From Suillus spraguei (Eukaryota > Basidiomycota > Agaricomycetes > Boletales > Suillaceae): a stretch of DNA of 64,000 nt. Below, piece after piece: positions 32,975 to 45,808 of this stretch (within the stretch, counting starts at the first letter, position 1; each line of letters starts with the position of its first letter). Both the position numbers and the translations under genes were made by a program. The notes under the pieces were generated by a model that worked only from the letters and a program-made list of their open reading frames with translations, ran no database searches and was not told where the DNA came from. Location of the stretch: positions 16,247 to 80,246 of the forward strand of contig JABCPU010000312.1 in the NCBI GenBank assembly GCA_016800925.1. Direction: 5' to 3'.

Positions 32975-33868
32975 TTATGATTGGTTGGTGTGACGTGGAG
33001 TATTGTAGGGGATGTGGTTGTAATTATAATGGCTGTATGGTGCAGGAAATGCTTCATGAGAATGAGAACTATGTGGTCCATGATGAGGCAAATGAACTTG
33101 ATGCTGGTGTGAAGTAAAATGTCCGGAAAATTGCTGAGATGCTGGTATGTTGCTGCGAGTTGGATGTACAGGAGGATTGTAAGGTATTTCATGGCGTGGA
33201 TCAGGACTATTTATGTTAGAATCATTAGGATGTTCGCGAGAAGAATAATGAGAGCTATTGGCAGGTAGTGCTGGAATGGGTGGAATTTCAATGGGTGCAG
33301 CGCTGATGGTAGTTGAATTGTCAGTTGCTGATGTGGCGTTTCTCGCGCGCGTTCTGCCATTGCCAAACAGAGCTGAAAATCGTGGGTTGTTGGCCAGATG
33401 AGCATTAGGTGGGTCGGCAATGTACTCCTTGATTCTCGAAGTGAGAGTTGCAACGGTCCCCTCGCGAGAAAGCCCCAGAGCGCCAGCAATGGCGATAAAA
33501 TCATCCTTGAGTCGATAAGAAGATAAGGCATCAAAGGTTTTCGTTGTGATGTCGTGCTCGACAGTCGAGAATGGTCTGCTCTTGTGCAGGCGTGAGGATC
33601 TGCTGACCTACATGTGCCTCGCGACGTGGTTTATGTTCCCCTGAGTACCGTTCACCCAAAGTTGTGCGAGGTATCTAGTTTGATAAAATCATGAGAGTTA
33701 TTAAAACAGTGACTCGGAGAGGGCAAAATACTAGCTTACATTATTGGCCAATGCGGCTTCTTTGATGGTCTTGTAGACCTTGGTTGTAATCCCCTGGATG
33801 GCAGTCTGGATCCGCTGCTCATAAGTGGGATCACGCGACTCTCGTGATTTGCCTTTTGGGCGAACCAT
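32975..33868 (-). pseudogene. Psq-type HTH plus SAP-like domain protein, frameshifted
   Basis: Starts MVRPKGKSRESRDPTYEQRI at 33868. The N-terminus reads as a Psq/CENP-B-like helix-turn-helix (TAIQGITTKVYKTIKEAALANN, intron about 33739-33675, IPRTTLGERYSGEHKPRRE), then QQILTPAQEQTILD. A two-base gap near 33568 separates it from a SAP-like segment (TFDALSSYRLKDDFIAIAGA, REGTVATLTSRIKEYI). A His/Ser/Pro-rich tail ends at the TAA 32975-32977. The HTH type is common in transposase-derived proteins. No catalytic domain is seen. It may be a host gene with a small break or a transposon relic. Confidence 0.45.
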
Positions 33869-35990
33869 GCCTGAATGTGTCAGCTCACTGAAAAGTCGTC
33901 ACAGCCAGTCAACAGCCAGTGGTAGTATTTTTTAGAACTCCGCCACGGCAGCGCTCGGCTGGCTGTCACCAGCGTGACTTTGACGGCTTTCAATGAACTT
34001 CACCGTTTCTTAATAAAAATTGATCGTTCAACCTCGCAATGAAAGGTGCATGATAGAAACATCGACTCAAGTTCTGAATTGTGTGTAGAGGTAAGAATTG
34101 AGTGAGATATTTAGGTCGTGACGACTTTCGGGGGTGACGATTCCACCGTGAGCATAGTATCGTCCACTGTGAGATACATGGTTGGACTTGGCCAGACATG
34201 GCAGTAACTGACGATGGCTAGGGCATCACATGTGTCGACAGTGTCATCTCGAAACGGATCAAAGCCGGCCCTGTCTGGCAATCCATAGGAACGCCAATAA
34301 CGACATGAGGCAAGGTTAACGTTGTCGCTGCAGTTGAAGTCGCTGATACTTGTTCAGATATTGAGGGTTACTAAGCGAAGACATTCTGTTCAGACGAAAG
34401 AGCGGCGAAAAGAGACCTATCAGAAGGGAGACGTCTCCCAGAATCCCTACGAACGACGTCGGTGATTCCTACCACGCTCCCCATCAGCAAGTCGTCCACA
34501 CTAATCAAAAGCGAAGCAGCGAAAGTCATACGCAATTCCCCCCGATACGTTACCATAGACCCATCTGCACCCTCGAAACATTTTGCAGAGATCATCGATA
34601 ACTTCCCGCGCCGTCGCAGCTCGCTTCTCTTCCAGCTCAGATAAGGGCACGCATCTATCAACAAGCATCTTCACCGCATGGCGAAGTCGGCTACAGCAAC
34701 TTGCCAACAATGCAACGAAAGAAACGAAAGCTGGTGTCACTGTCCGCGCTTCGGCCAGGACTACTGTACAAGACCTATCTATCTATCTACATATAAAGCA
34801 TGAAATGCCGCCGGAGCTCGATCACATTTCTGTCCACCGCTGTGTTGTTTGACGAGTTTTCTGTGCGCACTCGTGACTGTAACGTCTCTCAGTGGGAACA
34901 ACTTCAACGGCTACACATTGGCGCTATAGCAGGTCGACGACATTTTGTCACACAGCAGAAAGCATCTTGACAACAAAGTTTGACATATACTTGCCAGAAA
35001 AACCGAGTCCAGACTACAGGCGGCGAATGTAGCTTGATTACTCTTCATTACTGTTGTGAAGAAATCGGAGAGACCGTCTTGTCTCTGTACGCTACTACTA
35101 TGGCGACTTCTGTGTTGCTGTATTCATCGTTCTTTCCAACTCTTTTATTCACTACCGTGGTGACTTTCGCTTCTAAACAATCACTCTCCTCGCGCGGATG
35201 TCATTCAAAACCCTGCAGCAATCGTGTAGGATGAACTTCATGACTTTGCTGTGCAATCTGCAATCGTCCATGAATAACGTTAGGAGGAAATGCCTTCATA
35301 GGTTTGAGATATTTTCGGCTGGCAGGTCCCATTATCAACGGAACAGGAGAGACCGCAACTCTCGCAGCGTCGGTAAAGTCATTGACATTATAGCATAGCA
35401 TTCGCATAATGAGTCTCAACACGGCAATTCGAACTATGGGAACCCGTGATCACAGCTTTCGTAGATCGTATTGACGAACATAGAATCTCAGTTGACCGAT
35501 TCGTAGTACCTCCTCATCCTCATCGCCTCAAACAAAACTGCATTTATGCCATTCAATAAAACTTGGGTGAGCGAGATTACACTGCATCGTCAGTTCTCAT
35601 TGTACTTCCAAGGACGGTACATGCAATACTTTGCCTCTGTACTACTGCTAGTAGTTTCCGCGTTTTCCTGCCAGACTTCACATCAGCTGCCTCCGGTGCC
35701 CGTCCCCGCCCCAACCATTTCCTAAACTGCAACCTTCACTCGGTTTGGGCCATTCTTTCTTCGACAGAGATCTAAACTTGGCGCGTGTTTCGAGTTGCAA
35801 GGATAGAAGCGGGGCGGTATATACTTACAGTGCACTTGGAAGTTGAAGCTTAGTCTAAGATATCAAGCCCATCACCACAATCCATACTCGTGACAAACGG
35901 GCGGCTAACTTTTGAAGTCTTAATACATGTTCGCGAGTATGCAGTCACCAAAACGCCTCTTTCTGCATTGTGATAGTCCCGCCCGAAGAT
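33869..35990. other. 2.1 kb without a recognisable gene
   Basis: Short opposing frames at 34371-34852 look like mutual shadows. A GATA/CTAT-like microsatellite (ATCTATCTATCTAC) is near 34778. No family recognised. Confidence 0.4.
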
Positions 35991-37728
35991 GGTTGCAGTC
36001 CAACAGACTTATCCTGGCAGCGAACTCGATGCCCTGTTCCCCTCTCTATCTTCCACACCGAACATACTTTCCCCTCCGCAGTATCCTGGTGCTTCCCTAG
36101 AAGCAGTTGCAGCTTTGACATACATATATCTTGGGGACTACTGAGGTCGTCCACTAACTGGCTGAAAATGCCATGAAACTGCTGAAGAAGGCCCTGGCAG
36201 CCGTCTAAGGAGAACCATACAAAGTACCACATTTTTTTGACTACAAGCGGTTCCATAAGTACGTATACGTCTTAACGAATTCGTGTCTCATGTTGCTGAT
36301 TCGAACGTCGATGAAGCAATATCACTCATCGCGTTCTAGCCCTTTATGCCGTGGGCGTGAGTGGATCTCTGATCGAACAGTTCTACGAGCAAGACAACGC
36401 CTACCAGCGCCTGGCCGTCGAGCCTCCCGAGGTTGTTACAGAAGAGAACTTCATCGAACATCCAGGTGACGACAAGTAAGTTAATAGATGCTTCAAAGCT
36501 CCGCCAAATCAAGCTCTTGTTAGCTTTTACGGCGCGTACAAAATCTTCTTTAGGAAGGTTTTCGAGGAAGGGGGTCTAAAGAGGTCTTAGCGGCACGCTA
36601 GACTCCTAGAGGAACACATCTTCTCTAAGAAGTACAACTTTATAGAGGGGCAAGATGGGTCTGCTCAGCCAGTGATGTTTGCGCGCTTCCTTGGAGCTTT
36701 GTTCCACGCCTTCATCCACGTAGGACACGGCGCGGAAATGGACATCCCATGCATGGTTGTCGAAGGTGAGTGAAATGACACATCATCTTAGCCAGGTCCC
36801 TGATGGACACCTCAAGGTCTTGCAATGGCCAACGTGCACGAGCCTGCGTTCTTGCTGTCATATCTTTTCGACCTCAGCGGCACGACTGCAGTGGAGGAGG
36901 CAACAACTCGCCTTGCCTCACTTCTTGATACAAAGACATCTATTACGTCCTGTCAGCTCGAACAACCGCCAAAAACCATGCTTTCTCCATTCTTGCCAAG
37001 ATCATGCAATATTCGAAATTCGCGCCAAAGGAAGTCGATAAGCATTTTCACGATTTTGACGGCCTGATGTCTGAGCATGGTGATACTATAAGGCGCTACG
37101 CTGAACAATGGACAATCGACCCATTGTGACCAGGCGAAATCGAACGCAAGATAGAAGGATGTATTTGGAACCAGAACTATCCTCTACAGCATTGGCGGAC
37201 GGAGCAAGGATAGAAGCTTAGCGGTAGATTTCTTCTTGCGAGTGGCGTCAATCTGCATCTGCGAAAAAATACTAATTACTTGGGCGCTCCAGTATGCATC
37301 TGGTCATGTCAAGTCTCTTCCTTCCACCACTGTTGCCTTACCTGCCGCAAACCTCACGAGTTATTTTACTTCGCGGATACTTTGCATCGACCCTTGGCTG
37401 GCGGATCGCACGCGGCTTCCCAAGATTGGACATCCAAGGCTTCCTTAGTGCCGCCTCACATCTTTCGTCAGGGGCCAAGGTCGCTAACCCATTCCTCAAC
37501 ATCGTTCAGTCTGCGATAATCCACCCTAACGAACATATGTCGAAGATTCAGCAGGCCTTTGCGCATTTCTCTTCACTTTATGGCGCACGACCGAAGGGTT
37601 ACGTTAAAGACACGGAACTGGAGGGTGCAGAAGCATCGGATGGATCGCTCTTCCTTCGGGCTGCAAGATTGACTGAGTATATGAGCGAGGGTACGAGGCC
37701 CTGGAGCAAAGAAGGGTCTCTCTTGTAA
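35991..37728 (+). pseudogene. Questin oxidase-like (DUF4243) gene, decayed
   Basis: Relative of the questin oxidase/HypA-like family, which in moulds acts on polyketide rings. The N-terminus starts MVAVQQTYPGSELDALFPSL. Readable parts include YAVGVSGSLIEQFYEQDNAY, PPEVVTEENFIEHPGDDK (intron 36478-36527), FYGAYKIFF, LEEHIFSKKYNFIEGQDGSA, FLGALFHAFIHVGHGAEMD, GLAMANVHEPAFLLSYLFD, RRYAEQWTIDPL, PGEIERKIEG and a long intact 3' part, LLRGYFASTLGWRIARGFP to SLFLRAARLTEYMSE, stop 37728. In-frame stops occur at 36206 (TAA), 36588 (TAG) and 37127 (TGA), with frame changes near 36960 and 37220. Enough of the family is left to be sure of the fold; the copy is inactive. Confidence 0.75.
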
Positions 37729-38364
37729 GGGAGTGAGGGATTTCCGCTGTATTACAAGCACCGCTCGCCGCTCATTTCAAATGTTTCGATTGTCTGACAT
37801 CGCCCAAAACCACAGTCGCCGATGTCCATTCACAATTGCCATGGAGCGTGTCGAGTCATGGATCTACAAGGAGGTAATGATTCTCTGTGTTGTGGGAACC
37901 GTCACAAACTGACTCGTGCCATCTATCTTCCTTGAACCATGATGCGAGCGTCGGACTCCGCTCCAGTCTGAGAATATTAATTCCGAAATCAGGATTCTTA
38001 GAAGAACTACTCTTGAATCAAATAATTTTTTTTCCTGGGGACTATATACTTAGTAGTACTACAAGCCCGATATCCTGATAAATTCAAGTTGCGTCACTAA
38101 ATAGTACAGGATATTGATATTTGTGTGGTAGACTCGGAGAAGTCCTGTTATTTTCGACGGAACTGACAGATATAAGGGTCACGTGAGCGTGTTGGAACGC
38201 GTCGGAGTCGAAAGCACTGTAGACCAGATTGATGCTTGCGCCACATTGAACGACCAGATATAAGGCAAGCAAGAAGCAGTCGTCTTTCTTTCTCTTTTTA
38301 GTTCTCTACACTTCACCAGTTCTGCTCACCAGACTCAGTCAGCGTAACTATAACACCTAGCATT
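37729..38364. other. Intergenic, promoter side of the FunK1 gene
   Basis: No coding signal recognised. The last 100 bp before 38365 are pyrimidine-rich (CTTTCTTTCTCTTTTT near 38285), common upstream of basidiomycete genes. Confidence 0.4.
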
Positions 38365-41043
38365 ATGTCCCCTGCCGGCGAGACTGCTGGCACATCGTCT
38401 ACTCCGCCACGCGCCAATGCACCAGCTCACGGTGCTAGCACGATAGAATCTACTCCAAACAGCCGTGGGACTGCTGTCGTCAGCGAGAATATCGGTTTGG
38501 TTGGTCTGAAGTGCGCGCCTTTCCTATTTTTATTGAGTGGCGCCTAACATTTCATCCAGCGTTAAAGAAGTCCGGCCATGGATTCAGCGGGACATTCAGC
38601 AGGCTAAACAGTGCAAGGCAGATGCGATGCTACAAGCCCTCCTGCAGCGCGCTTCTTGCTCTCCCGAGACTAAACAACCCGAGCTCCTGCAAAAGTGCCT
38701 AAAGGCAGTTCTGCCGGTTTGCAATGGGCAGGTCTCTGCTGGGGGTGTACACTCTTCGGGCATCGAGACAGCCCTGAAAAAATAGTGAGTGCTCATTCGG
38801 TGATCGGACATTTTCATGCCTATAACAATTGCAAGTGTGTGTCCAGGAACGGAATCCGACTTCTATGCCCCCTTTATTGAAGCCACCAACATCGCGCTGG
38901 TTAGTCTTGAAGAGATTGAGGTTGACGGGATGCGTGCTCCTGCCCCCGCCGTGGACATGATCTGTCAGCAAAACGATATGCCCATGCACCAAAACCATCA
39001 GGCCGTGAAATCAACTCGGAAGCCCGACGGCGTCCTTCTTCCTTTGAACAGCGCATGCGCTCCCTTCGAGGATAAGAAGGGTGGTAAGAAGGGAAAACAG
39101 AAGGGAAAACGAAAAGACGTCGTGAATGATGACAAGGACGACAAGAAGGACGACACCAAGCATGACACGAAACGCAGGGCTCACATGGACACGAATGCGA
39201 CGGTAAAGCCAAAAAATCTCCAGTGGAAAGATGTTCTAGCTTGCATCGAGTTCAAGAGAAAGACAGACAGCAAGAAACCAATTAAATTATCGCCACACTC
39301 TTCACATAAAGTGAATGACTATGCTCCTACCAAGCCAGAATATTTACCAGTGGATCACTTCAAGGCGCCAGGCCCTTCGCAGACCCCAGCAACACAACCT
39401 ACATCTGACACTGCATGTGAGTGGTTGTATTTTTGATATCAAGTCAAACTAATTCGGTCGACCTGCAGTTGAATCTTCCCGCCTTACTGCTACGCAACCT
39501 TCCAAGGGCGAGTCCAGCTCCAAGCGTAAGGCCGGCCACCCTTTGCAATCCGTCGCCAAAAAAACCAAGATCACTCCTGACTCGGACGAGCCAGATGTGA
39601 CCGTCCAAATGGGTACGTACGCCGCGGAAATGTTTGCGGCAAATGTTGCCGTCAATCATTTGATTAATCTTATTATCATCGGTGGGTCCGTTCGTCTGTT
39701 GAGTTTGGTTACGCTCTTACCCTCGTTGTTTTAGACGATGTAATGTGGATCTGGTATTATGATCGGCAAGGAATCATCCAAAGCTCAGGCATCAACTTCA
39801 TTCAAGATCTCCCGCGATTCATGGTGTTGTTATTTGCTTTACAACGATTTGAGCTAGAGGATTGGGGCCGAAACAAGAACTTCCTCCCAGTTCAAGTTGA
39901 GGGGAAACGATGTCACGAATTCAAAATTAAAGATGAAGAACTTGGGGAGGTGGATCTGTTACTTCACACCAGCCATGACGAAAGAGTAACACACTACGGA
40001 CTGCAAGGACGGGCCACCAATGTCGTCCCTGTCACTAGCGAAGCGCTGATGAAGAAGTGCGGCAACTTCCAGGATGGGATGGTGGCCAAGATCTTTTGGG
40101 GAGAGGCGAGTCGTACCAGCGAGCCGGAAATCTTGGACAAGGTTAGGGAGATTGCTAAGGTGCACGATTCTGTAAAAGGCCATATTCCTGAGCTGTTGTG
40201 GCACCACAAGTTCACGAATACCACGTCTGCCATCCGAGAAACACTCGGTGTTCCGGAACCCGCCACGGGCAGTCGTGTACTCTACATTCTCATATTCCGC
40301 AAGTTCAACCCCATTACGAAGCTTCACGGCAAAGAGCTTTTCGACGTGTGGTATCAATGTATCCTGTGTACGTATTTTCATCGCATTCATGAGGCTCCCT
40401 GTTGACATAGAATGTAGGCCACATTACATTGTGGAAGGAAGGAGTATTCCATCGAGATATCAGCCCTGGCAACTTGATGTGGTACTGGAAAGACGGGAAG
40501 CACATGGGTGTCTTAAACGACTACGATCTATCTTCGTTGATAGATGACCAGGGTCCTCAGGGCAACGAACGTACGGGCACGGTGCCGTTCATGGCACTCG
40601 ATCTTCTCTCCGCAAAGGCTCAACGAGGCGAAGTCAAACATCTATATCGCCATGATTTGGAGTCGTTTATATGGGTTTTTATCTGGATTTGCTTTCGTTA
40701 CAGGGAGGGAGTCCTTCTACCAGAGGAATTACGCCCCCTCGATGACTGGGCGAGATTAGACGCTGTGGCATGCGGCGAGAAGAAGTATTTTTTCCTAGGC
40801 CATATACTAGACCACCCCTACCCCTCGCACGTAGAGCCGAGCGTATGGCGTTTCCTCGTGCAGTGTGCCACTGTGCTTGACACGTACGCCTTCAATCGAC
40901 GTGGACAATTACAACAACAACTACTACAATCGACAAACAGTGCAGACAAGCCGACCAACTCCGAGGAATCAGGATCCGATATCGATGCTTTTCTACAGTC
41001 ATTCACAAACACCGAGAGTTGGGCTGCACTCAGCAAACTGTAA
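38365..41043 (+). CDS. FunK1-type fungal protein kinase, intact
   Basis: Six exons in exact phase: 38365-38510, 38560-38784, 38836-39416, 39469-39681, 39735-40367, 40418-41043, 807 residues. Ser/Thr/Pro-rich N-terminus, then the FunK1 N-terminal region (VKEVRPWIQRDIQQAKQ, ESDFYAPFIEATNIAL), a Lys/Asp block (KGKQKGKRKD, DDKDDKKDDTKHD), and the kinase core. The core has the catalytic loop HRDISPGNLM, NDYDLSS in place of the DFG segment, GTVPFMALDLL as the activation/P+1 part, and HDLESFIWVFIWICFRY. All catalytic positions expected of the family are present. The second acceptor (38835) was chosen because the next AG would create a stop. Substrates are unknown. Confidence 0.88.
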
Positions 41044-42319
41044 CCTGGGCGATTATCTTTACATGTGTGCCTCGTCTCCGGTAGGTAGACCAATTGAATA
41101 CACGGATATAGTGACTCGTCATTGCGTAGAACATTGTGTAGATAGTGGCTGATTTCCATCAATATACACTTAAACATTTCAGGTTGTGAAGTACAGTAGA
41201 CTTTCTGGACGCACTTGTAAATCGGTTGAACTCTCATCACATAAACTTGTTGAATCACCATGCGTGCCAGGTATCGGCGGTATCGCGCTCACTGTCAGCG
41301 CGTCGTCAACCATGACCTCGGCATCTTCACACCCTGTCGTACTTACTACGACCAGACGCCCTATGCATTTCCCTCCAAAAATTTATGATTGTGTTGGACT
41401 GGAAGCGCTGCCAGCTCATTAACAAAGCACTCGACCTCCCCAAGCCTATTCTGTTTGACTTCCTTGTCCATGGCAAGGTCCTCAGAACGTCACTATTGGA
41501 ATAGCGTGTAGAGAATCATTATCAGTAAACCCGTGAGTTCTTGCTGGTGATTGTTGATTATTTGCCTTTATTTTGGGTATATATTACCTTATAAGCTAAT
41601 ATCACGGAAAGATTTCCTATATATTCCTTTATATTGCAATATAAGACTATATACTTTCCTCATGAGTTCTCTGACATGATGGTGCCGGAGAGGTGAACAA
41701 AGTGTCCAAGTTGGTTTAAGAGAGACTGTCATTGTGGAAGAAGGATACGTTGGTCCGAAATTGAGTACTTCAAAAATGTTATACCTCCTCAGCGGATGTC
41801 TGAGCTTCCCCACGAGGATTGGGTGTCTTCGGTATCATGCCGTATGTCCCTTCAATTCATCCGATAAACCTTAAATTATCACCACGGACATTTTATAACT
41901 GACGTCTCTTCAACTATTCCCAAAATTCCCTCCTCGATATCTCCGTACACAAGCACCCATCACTTCTGTCTGTGTTTCACCGTCAGTGGAAACTGAGTCT
42001 CGCACTCTAGCGAGTTCGTCGCGCAACTTTACCGCATGTCTCACCTGCATTATCTTTGGACTCAGAGGGTTCAACGTGACTTCTTTACATCTACACACCA
42101 GTCCACTATCCTCCGTATCTGATGATGTATCTGGTTCGCTTCTCCTCACCTCTTCGTAGGATGGTCTCATCGGTGTCTGGGATACCTCAATACCCAATGA
42201 CCACCAAGTACCTCTAGACAGTGGCAATGCAGAAAAAAGCGGCGTAAGACCGCCCCTGCAAATATAAAACAGAAAGCACCAGTAACGGTGCTAATCGCAC
42301 ACCGCACGTGCGTCAAACG
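41044..42319. other. No gene recognised; one minus-strand ORF
   Basis: The open frame 41910-42227 (-) (MPLSRGTWWSLGIEVSQTP) has a plausible composition but no domain and no neighbours to support it. The rest is A/T-rich and non-coding. Confidence 0.35.
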
Positions 42320-42560
42320 TATTGTTCGCTGCGAGTGAACATACGAAAGGCGAAGCCTACAGCTGTGGTTTAGACTCGACGGTCCGAACCTAGGACGTGG
42401 AGAGTGGCGTGTGCATCAACACTATCGTAAGTCTCGTCTTCGCGCCACCCGAGTCGTGCTGAATACATATCAGAACGTCCCCGAACGACCGATGCTCGAT
42501 CTCGCTGAAACACTCGGCGGTGATATCTTCCTCGGCGCATCCACAGACCACACCGTGTCT
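42320..42560 (+). pseudogene. WD40-repeat gene fragment
   Basis: Two WD-repeat pieces around one intron-like gap: SNVLFAASEHTKGEAYSC, then GLDSTVRT-stop-DVESGVCINT, where TAG stands in the Trp position of the WD dipeptide, and DLAETLGGDIFLGASTDHTVS. The pattern resembles YTM1/WDR12-type proteins, but only about 60 residues remain, so the parent is not certain. Confidence 0.4.
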
Positions 42561-43595
42561 ATATTTTTGTTTCTTTCACAGTTAACACAACTCGACGATC
42601 ACTCTGCACCCCGCTCTCCCTTGGCGCAGCCCACATTCTTGGGGCATTCCTGTAATTCCCATCATTTTTTCAGTCGTAAGGCACAACGGCACCAATAACC
42701 AATTCCTTGGCTATTGGTTCCATCACCTTCAGGGCTTCCCTACACGTTTGACCTTCTGGCCGGTTCATGCAGCGCTACCCATAGTGGATGTTCCTCTCCT
42801 GCAGGTCAATTAGCTCGGTTTTGGTGCAATCCTGCAGTGGATGCATCCGGCAGCGGTAACAACATCCTGAATACTCCGATCGTCACCGAATGAGCACAAA
42901 ATTGCTTGTGGCGTTGCTTCTGAAGTTGTTATTTCATTCATTCTTATTCCTGGGTGCAGGGAAGGTGCAGGTGTTTTCACATCGACATAGACTTGTTGCT
43001 GGTGTCTTCACATCTCTGGTATCGTCCATCCGTCTATTGCTGACATCATGATGCCGGTAGTTAGACATTTGATGCTCCCCATCAGTCTGGAAGGCACTAC
43101 GAATGTGAGTGCCATGAGCTATGTCTTTCATGAGATGTATTCTTTTCGTCGGTTTGGACATCCGTATTATAACGTTGATATATTATGGGCTTCCAGACCG
43201 ACCAAAGGTACATAACAGACTGTTGTATCCGACTGCAAGATCCAGCACCAAAATCCGAAAGCTCCGGAGGAGTTGTACGTTCCGAGCGGATCCGTGAGCT
43301 TGCGAACGTTGACGCACGTGAAAAGGGCCTTTGTAAGCGCCCATGTGGAGATCCTCATTCTCGTGCTTCTCGACGAGAATGGGCAGGCCCGTGCGCAAAC
43401 ACTCATATAGAGATCTCATTTCGAAGTTTTATCTTTCGATTCTTTCTCTCTTCCTCTTCGTACTCCCCTTCCGTACGATATCTTATGTTTTAGACCAATT
43501 TTTATCATCTTACACGCAGATCATGACTTCTAAGATAGACCGCTGTCATACATAGCTTGACCATGTGATCAGAATCGTGACGTTTCGTGACAAAA
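42561..43595. other. No gene recognised
   Basis: Short frames on both strands only; possibly further decayed WD40-gene sequence in the first 150 bp. Confidence 0.35.
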
Positions 43596-43975
43596 GTGCG
43601 AGAATTGCATCTGACCCTTCAAATTGTCTTTGATTGCCAAAGTGAAACCTGGGAAAGTTGACTTAAGTATATCCCCAGAGGACCTAGGTTTTAAAATTAC
43701 AGTATATTTCAAACTGAGAGCAGAGATAGCATTTGAATGTCTGTCCACTACTTGACATGTGTCCACTTTAGGAAACAACCTCAGCCAACAAGTATACTCA
43801 CAAGTGCCAGAATTACATCTCACCATTCAAATTATCTTTTTTCACTAAAGTAAAACCTATGAAAGTTAACTTGAGCATATCCACAGAGGATCTAGGTTTT
43901 ATAATTACAATATATTTCAAACTGATAGCAGAGATAGCATTTGAATGTTTGTCCACTCACTACCATCCACTATAC
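43596..43975. repeat. Direct duplication of about 170 bp, 208 bp apart
   Basis: The stretch beginning GTGCGAGAATTGCATCTGAC at 43596 recurs at 43804 as GTGCCAGAATTACATCTCAC and stays alignable through ATATTTCAAACTGA and GCATTTGAATGT. Differences are mostly transitions. Non-coding. Confidence 0.7.
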
Positions 43976-44036
43976 TGAAACGGAAATAGTTTAACATTGC
44001 AAATCTTGGAAGTTGGGCAAAGCCATTTGGTCACAA

Positions 44037-44353
44037 CTTAACTTCATCGAACAGTGCTGGGAATATGTGAAATGAGTTTATCGTCAATATCCTGCATCAT
44101 CGAAAGAAGCAGACCTTGAATGGAATATTCTCTTGGCTCTCGAATCAGTGCCGCTTGATAGTATGTGCTGGTGTGTTCATTATTAAAATCTTACATTGAA
44201 ATGTTCACACCAATCAGGTTTTCGACACGAGCCTGCTGGTTCATGGATGCATATCATAAAGGATTAAATGGGAAACAAGCTGCATGGGCCTTGAAAAAAT
44301 ACAAAGGCCACCGAGTACTGCCAGATAATATTTTGCATGATCTCAATGTATGA
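44037..44353 (+). pseudogene. DDE transposase C-terminal remnant
   Basis: Reads LNFIEQCWEYVK, a TGA where CGA is expected, VYRQYPASSKEADLEWN, LALESVPLDS, an intron-like gap of about 55 bp, then FSTRACWFMDAYHKGLNGKQ and AAWALKKYKGHRVLPDNIL. The NFIEQCW motif around the last acidic residue and the FMDAY-KGLNG end are typical of DDE endonuclease-type transposases common in basidiomycetes. The N-terminal two thirds are absent. Confidence 0.6.
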
Positions 44354-45808
44354 TAGCGACTTGATAGTGCCTGTCAATAGTAAAATGTAACATAATGTCA
44401 CAGTCGGTCACCATCAAAGTCACACCATGTGATTGAGTTATGTATGACTGTGGTCTATCTTACTGTGGCCACTTCCATTGCTCTGGGCAATGCCTTGGCC
44501 TCTTCCTCCTCAACTCCATTAGGAACAGGGGCGCCTTCGGCTGTACCCGTGGCTTTGGGGACACAAATGACACGTGATCAAGTCATGGCGAGAATGCTCG
44601 CCAAGCAATGAGCAATGCAGCTCTGCAACTGCTTAGAGATGTAGGTAATACAAATGTTGCTCAGGACGAGCCACTTCTTCCTGTCCCTCCCATTCCCACT
44701 GCTGCAAACAGCCTGCAACAGTGGATATCAGCTTTTGTGAACCTATCTCCCAACTCACAGGCTCAAGGGGCTGCTGTGCTCGAAGGCATCACCGGCACTA
44801 CCAAAGCTATATCCTCCAGCTTGAGACCTCCTCCCTCATTAATCTTTAAAGTCCTGTTTGATAGCTCTAAGGAGATTGTGTCTTCCAGTGGGCTTGATTC
44901 TACCTACAACTTCAGCATTCATCATTTTATCCAAGATCTCGCTAACGCCAGTGAATATTGCCCTCTGACACTTTTCTCTAATAAGAACACAGAGTGCTTA
45001 CACCACAAGGGACACTCCATCAAATGCACTAAGGTGCATGTCAATGGCGTCTCTCATCACCTCTTGAACCTTTCTCAATTTGAAAATGAGTGTGAATTGG
45101 ATCCTCTCACCTGGCAGGAAGCCTTTCAACATTACCTCACCTGAATAGGTGACATTGGTGATACACAAGCCATCAAATATTGGACTTCTCATTTTACTAT
45201 GCTGGCCAAGGATGAAGCCATCTGAAATTTTTTTCAGGCCATCCTCAAATTTGACATTGAAACAAGACAGAGCTACACTTTATGCCCTCACAAGCATGAT
45301 GAGGCTGAGTGGAGTCATCATCTGCAAAAGAAGAGATATGCTACCTTACAGGATGAACTCTTTCGTCACTCACAGCAACTTTGTTCTTCATTTGCTGATC
45401 GTCTTCTAACATTGCTTCTTCCTCTCACTTTGAACCTTATGACAACTCCTCCAAGCACGCACCTAAGAAACATGATGGGGAACAATCTTCCTTTCAAGAC
45501 TCCAAGTCTGCCAAGTCCACTGACCCCATGTGCATCATCTGTGGGCGTACTGGCCACCACTTCTCTGCATGCACTGAAGAGACTTCGTTGAAAGGAACAA
45601 ACATTTGCTAAGTACTCAGATGGAAATCTCTGCAGACACTCCAACAATTCCCAGCTCTGCATTGGATTCAATCTCAACAATCCACAATTTCAATGCAAGT
45701 GAGACTACTCCGATCAGCATCTTTGTTCCTTCTGCAAGCGTGCTGAGCACGGCACTCTCTCATGATCCTGCCTTTGATCTCAATGAGGATCATTTCTTGG
45801 TGCATGTC

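Noticed and set aside
38785..38875. Frameshift in the FunK1 gene at the A6 run
   Set aside because: Using the AG at 38835 as acceptor keeps one open frame, so no indel is needed.
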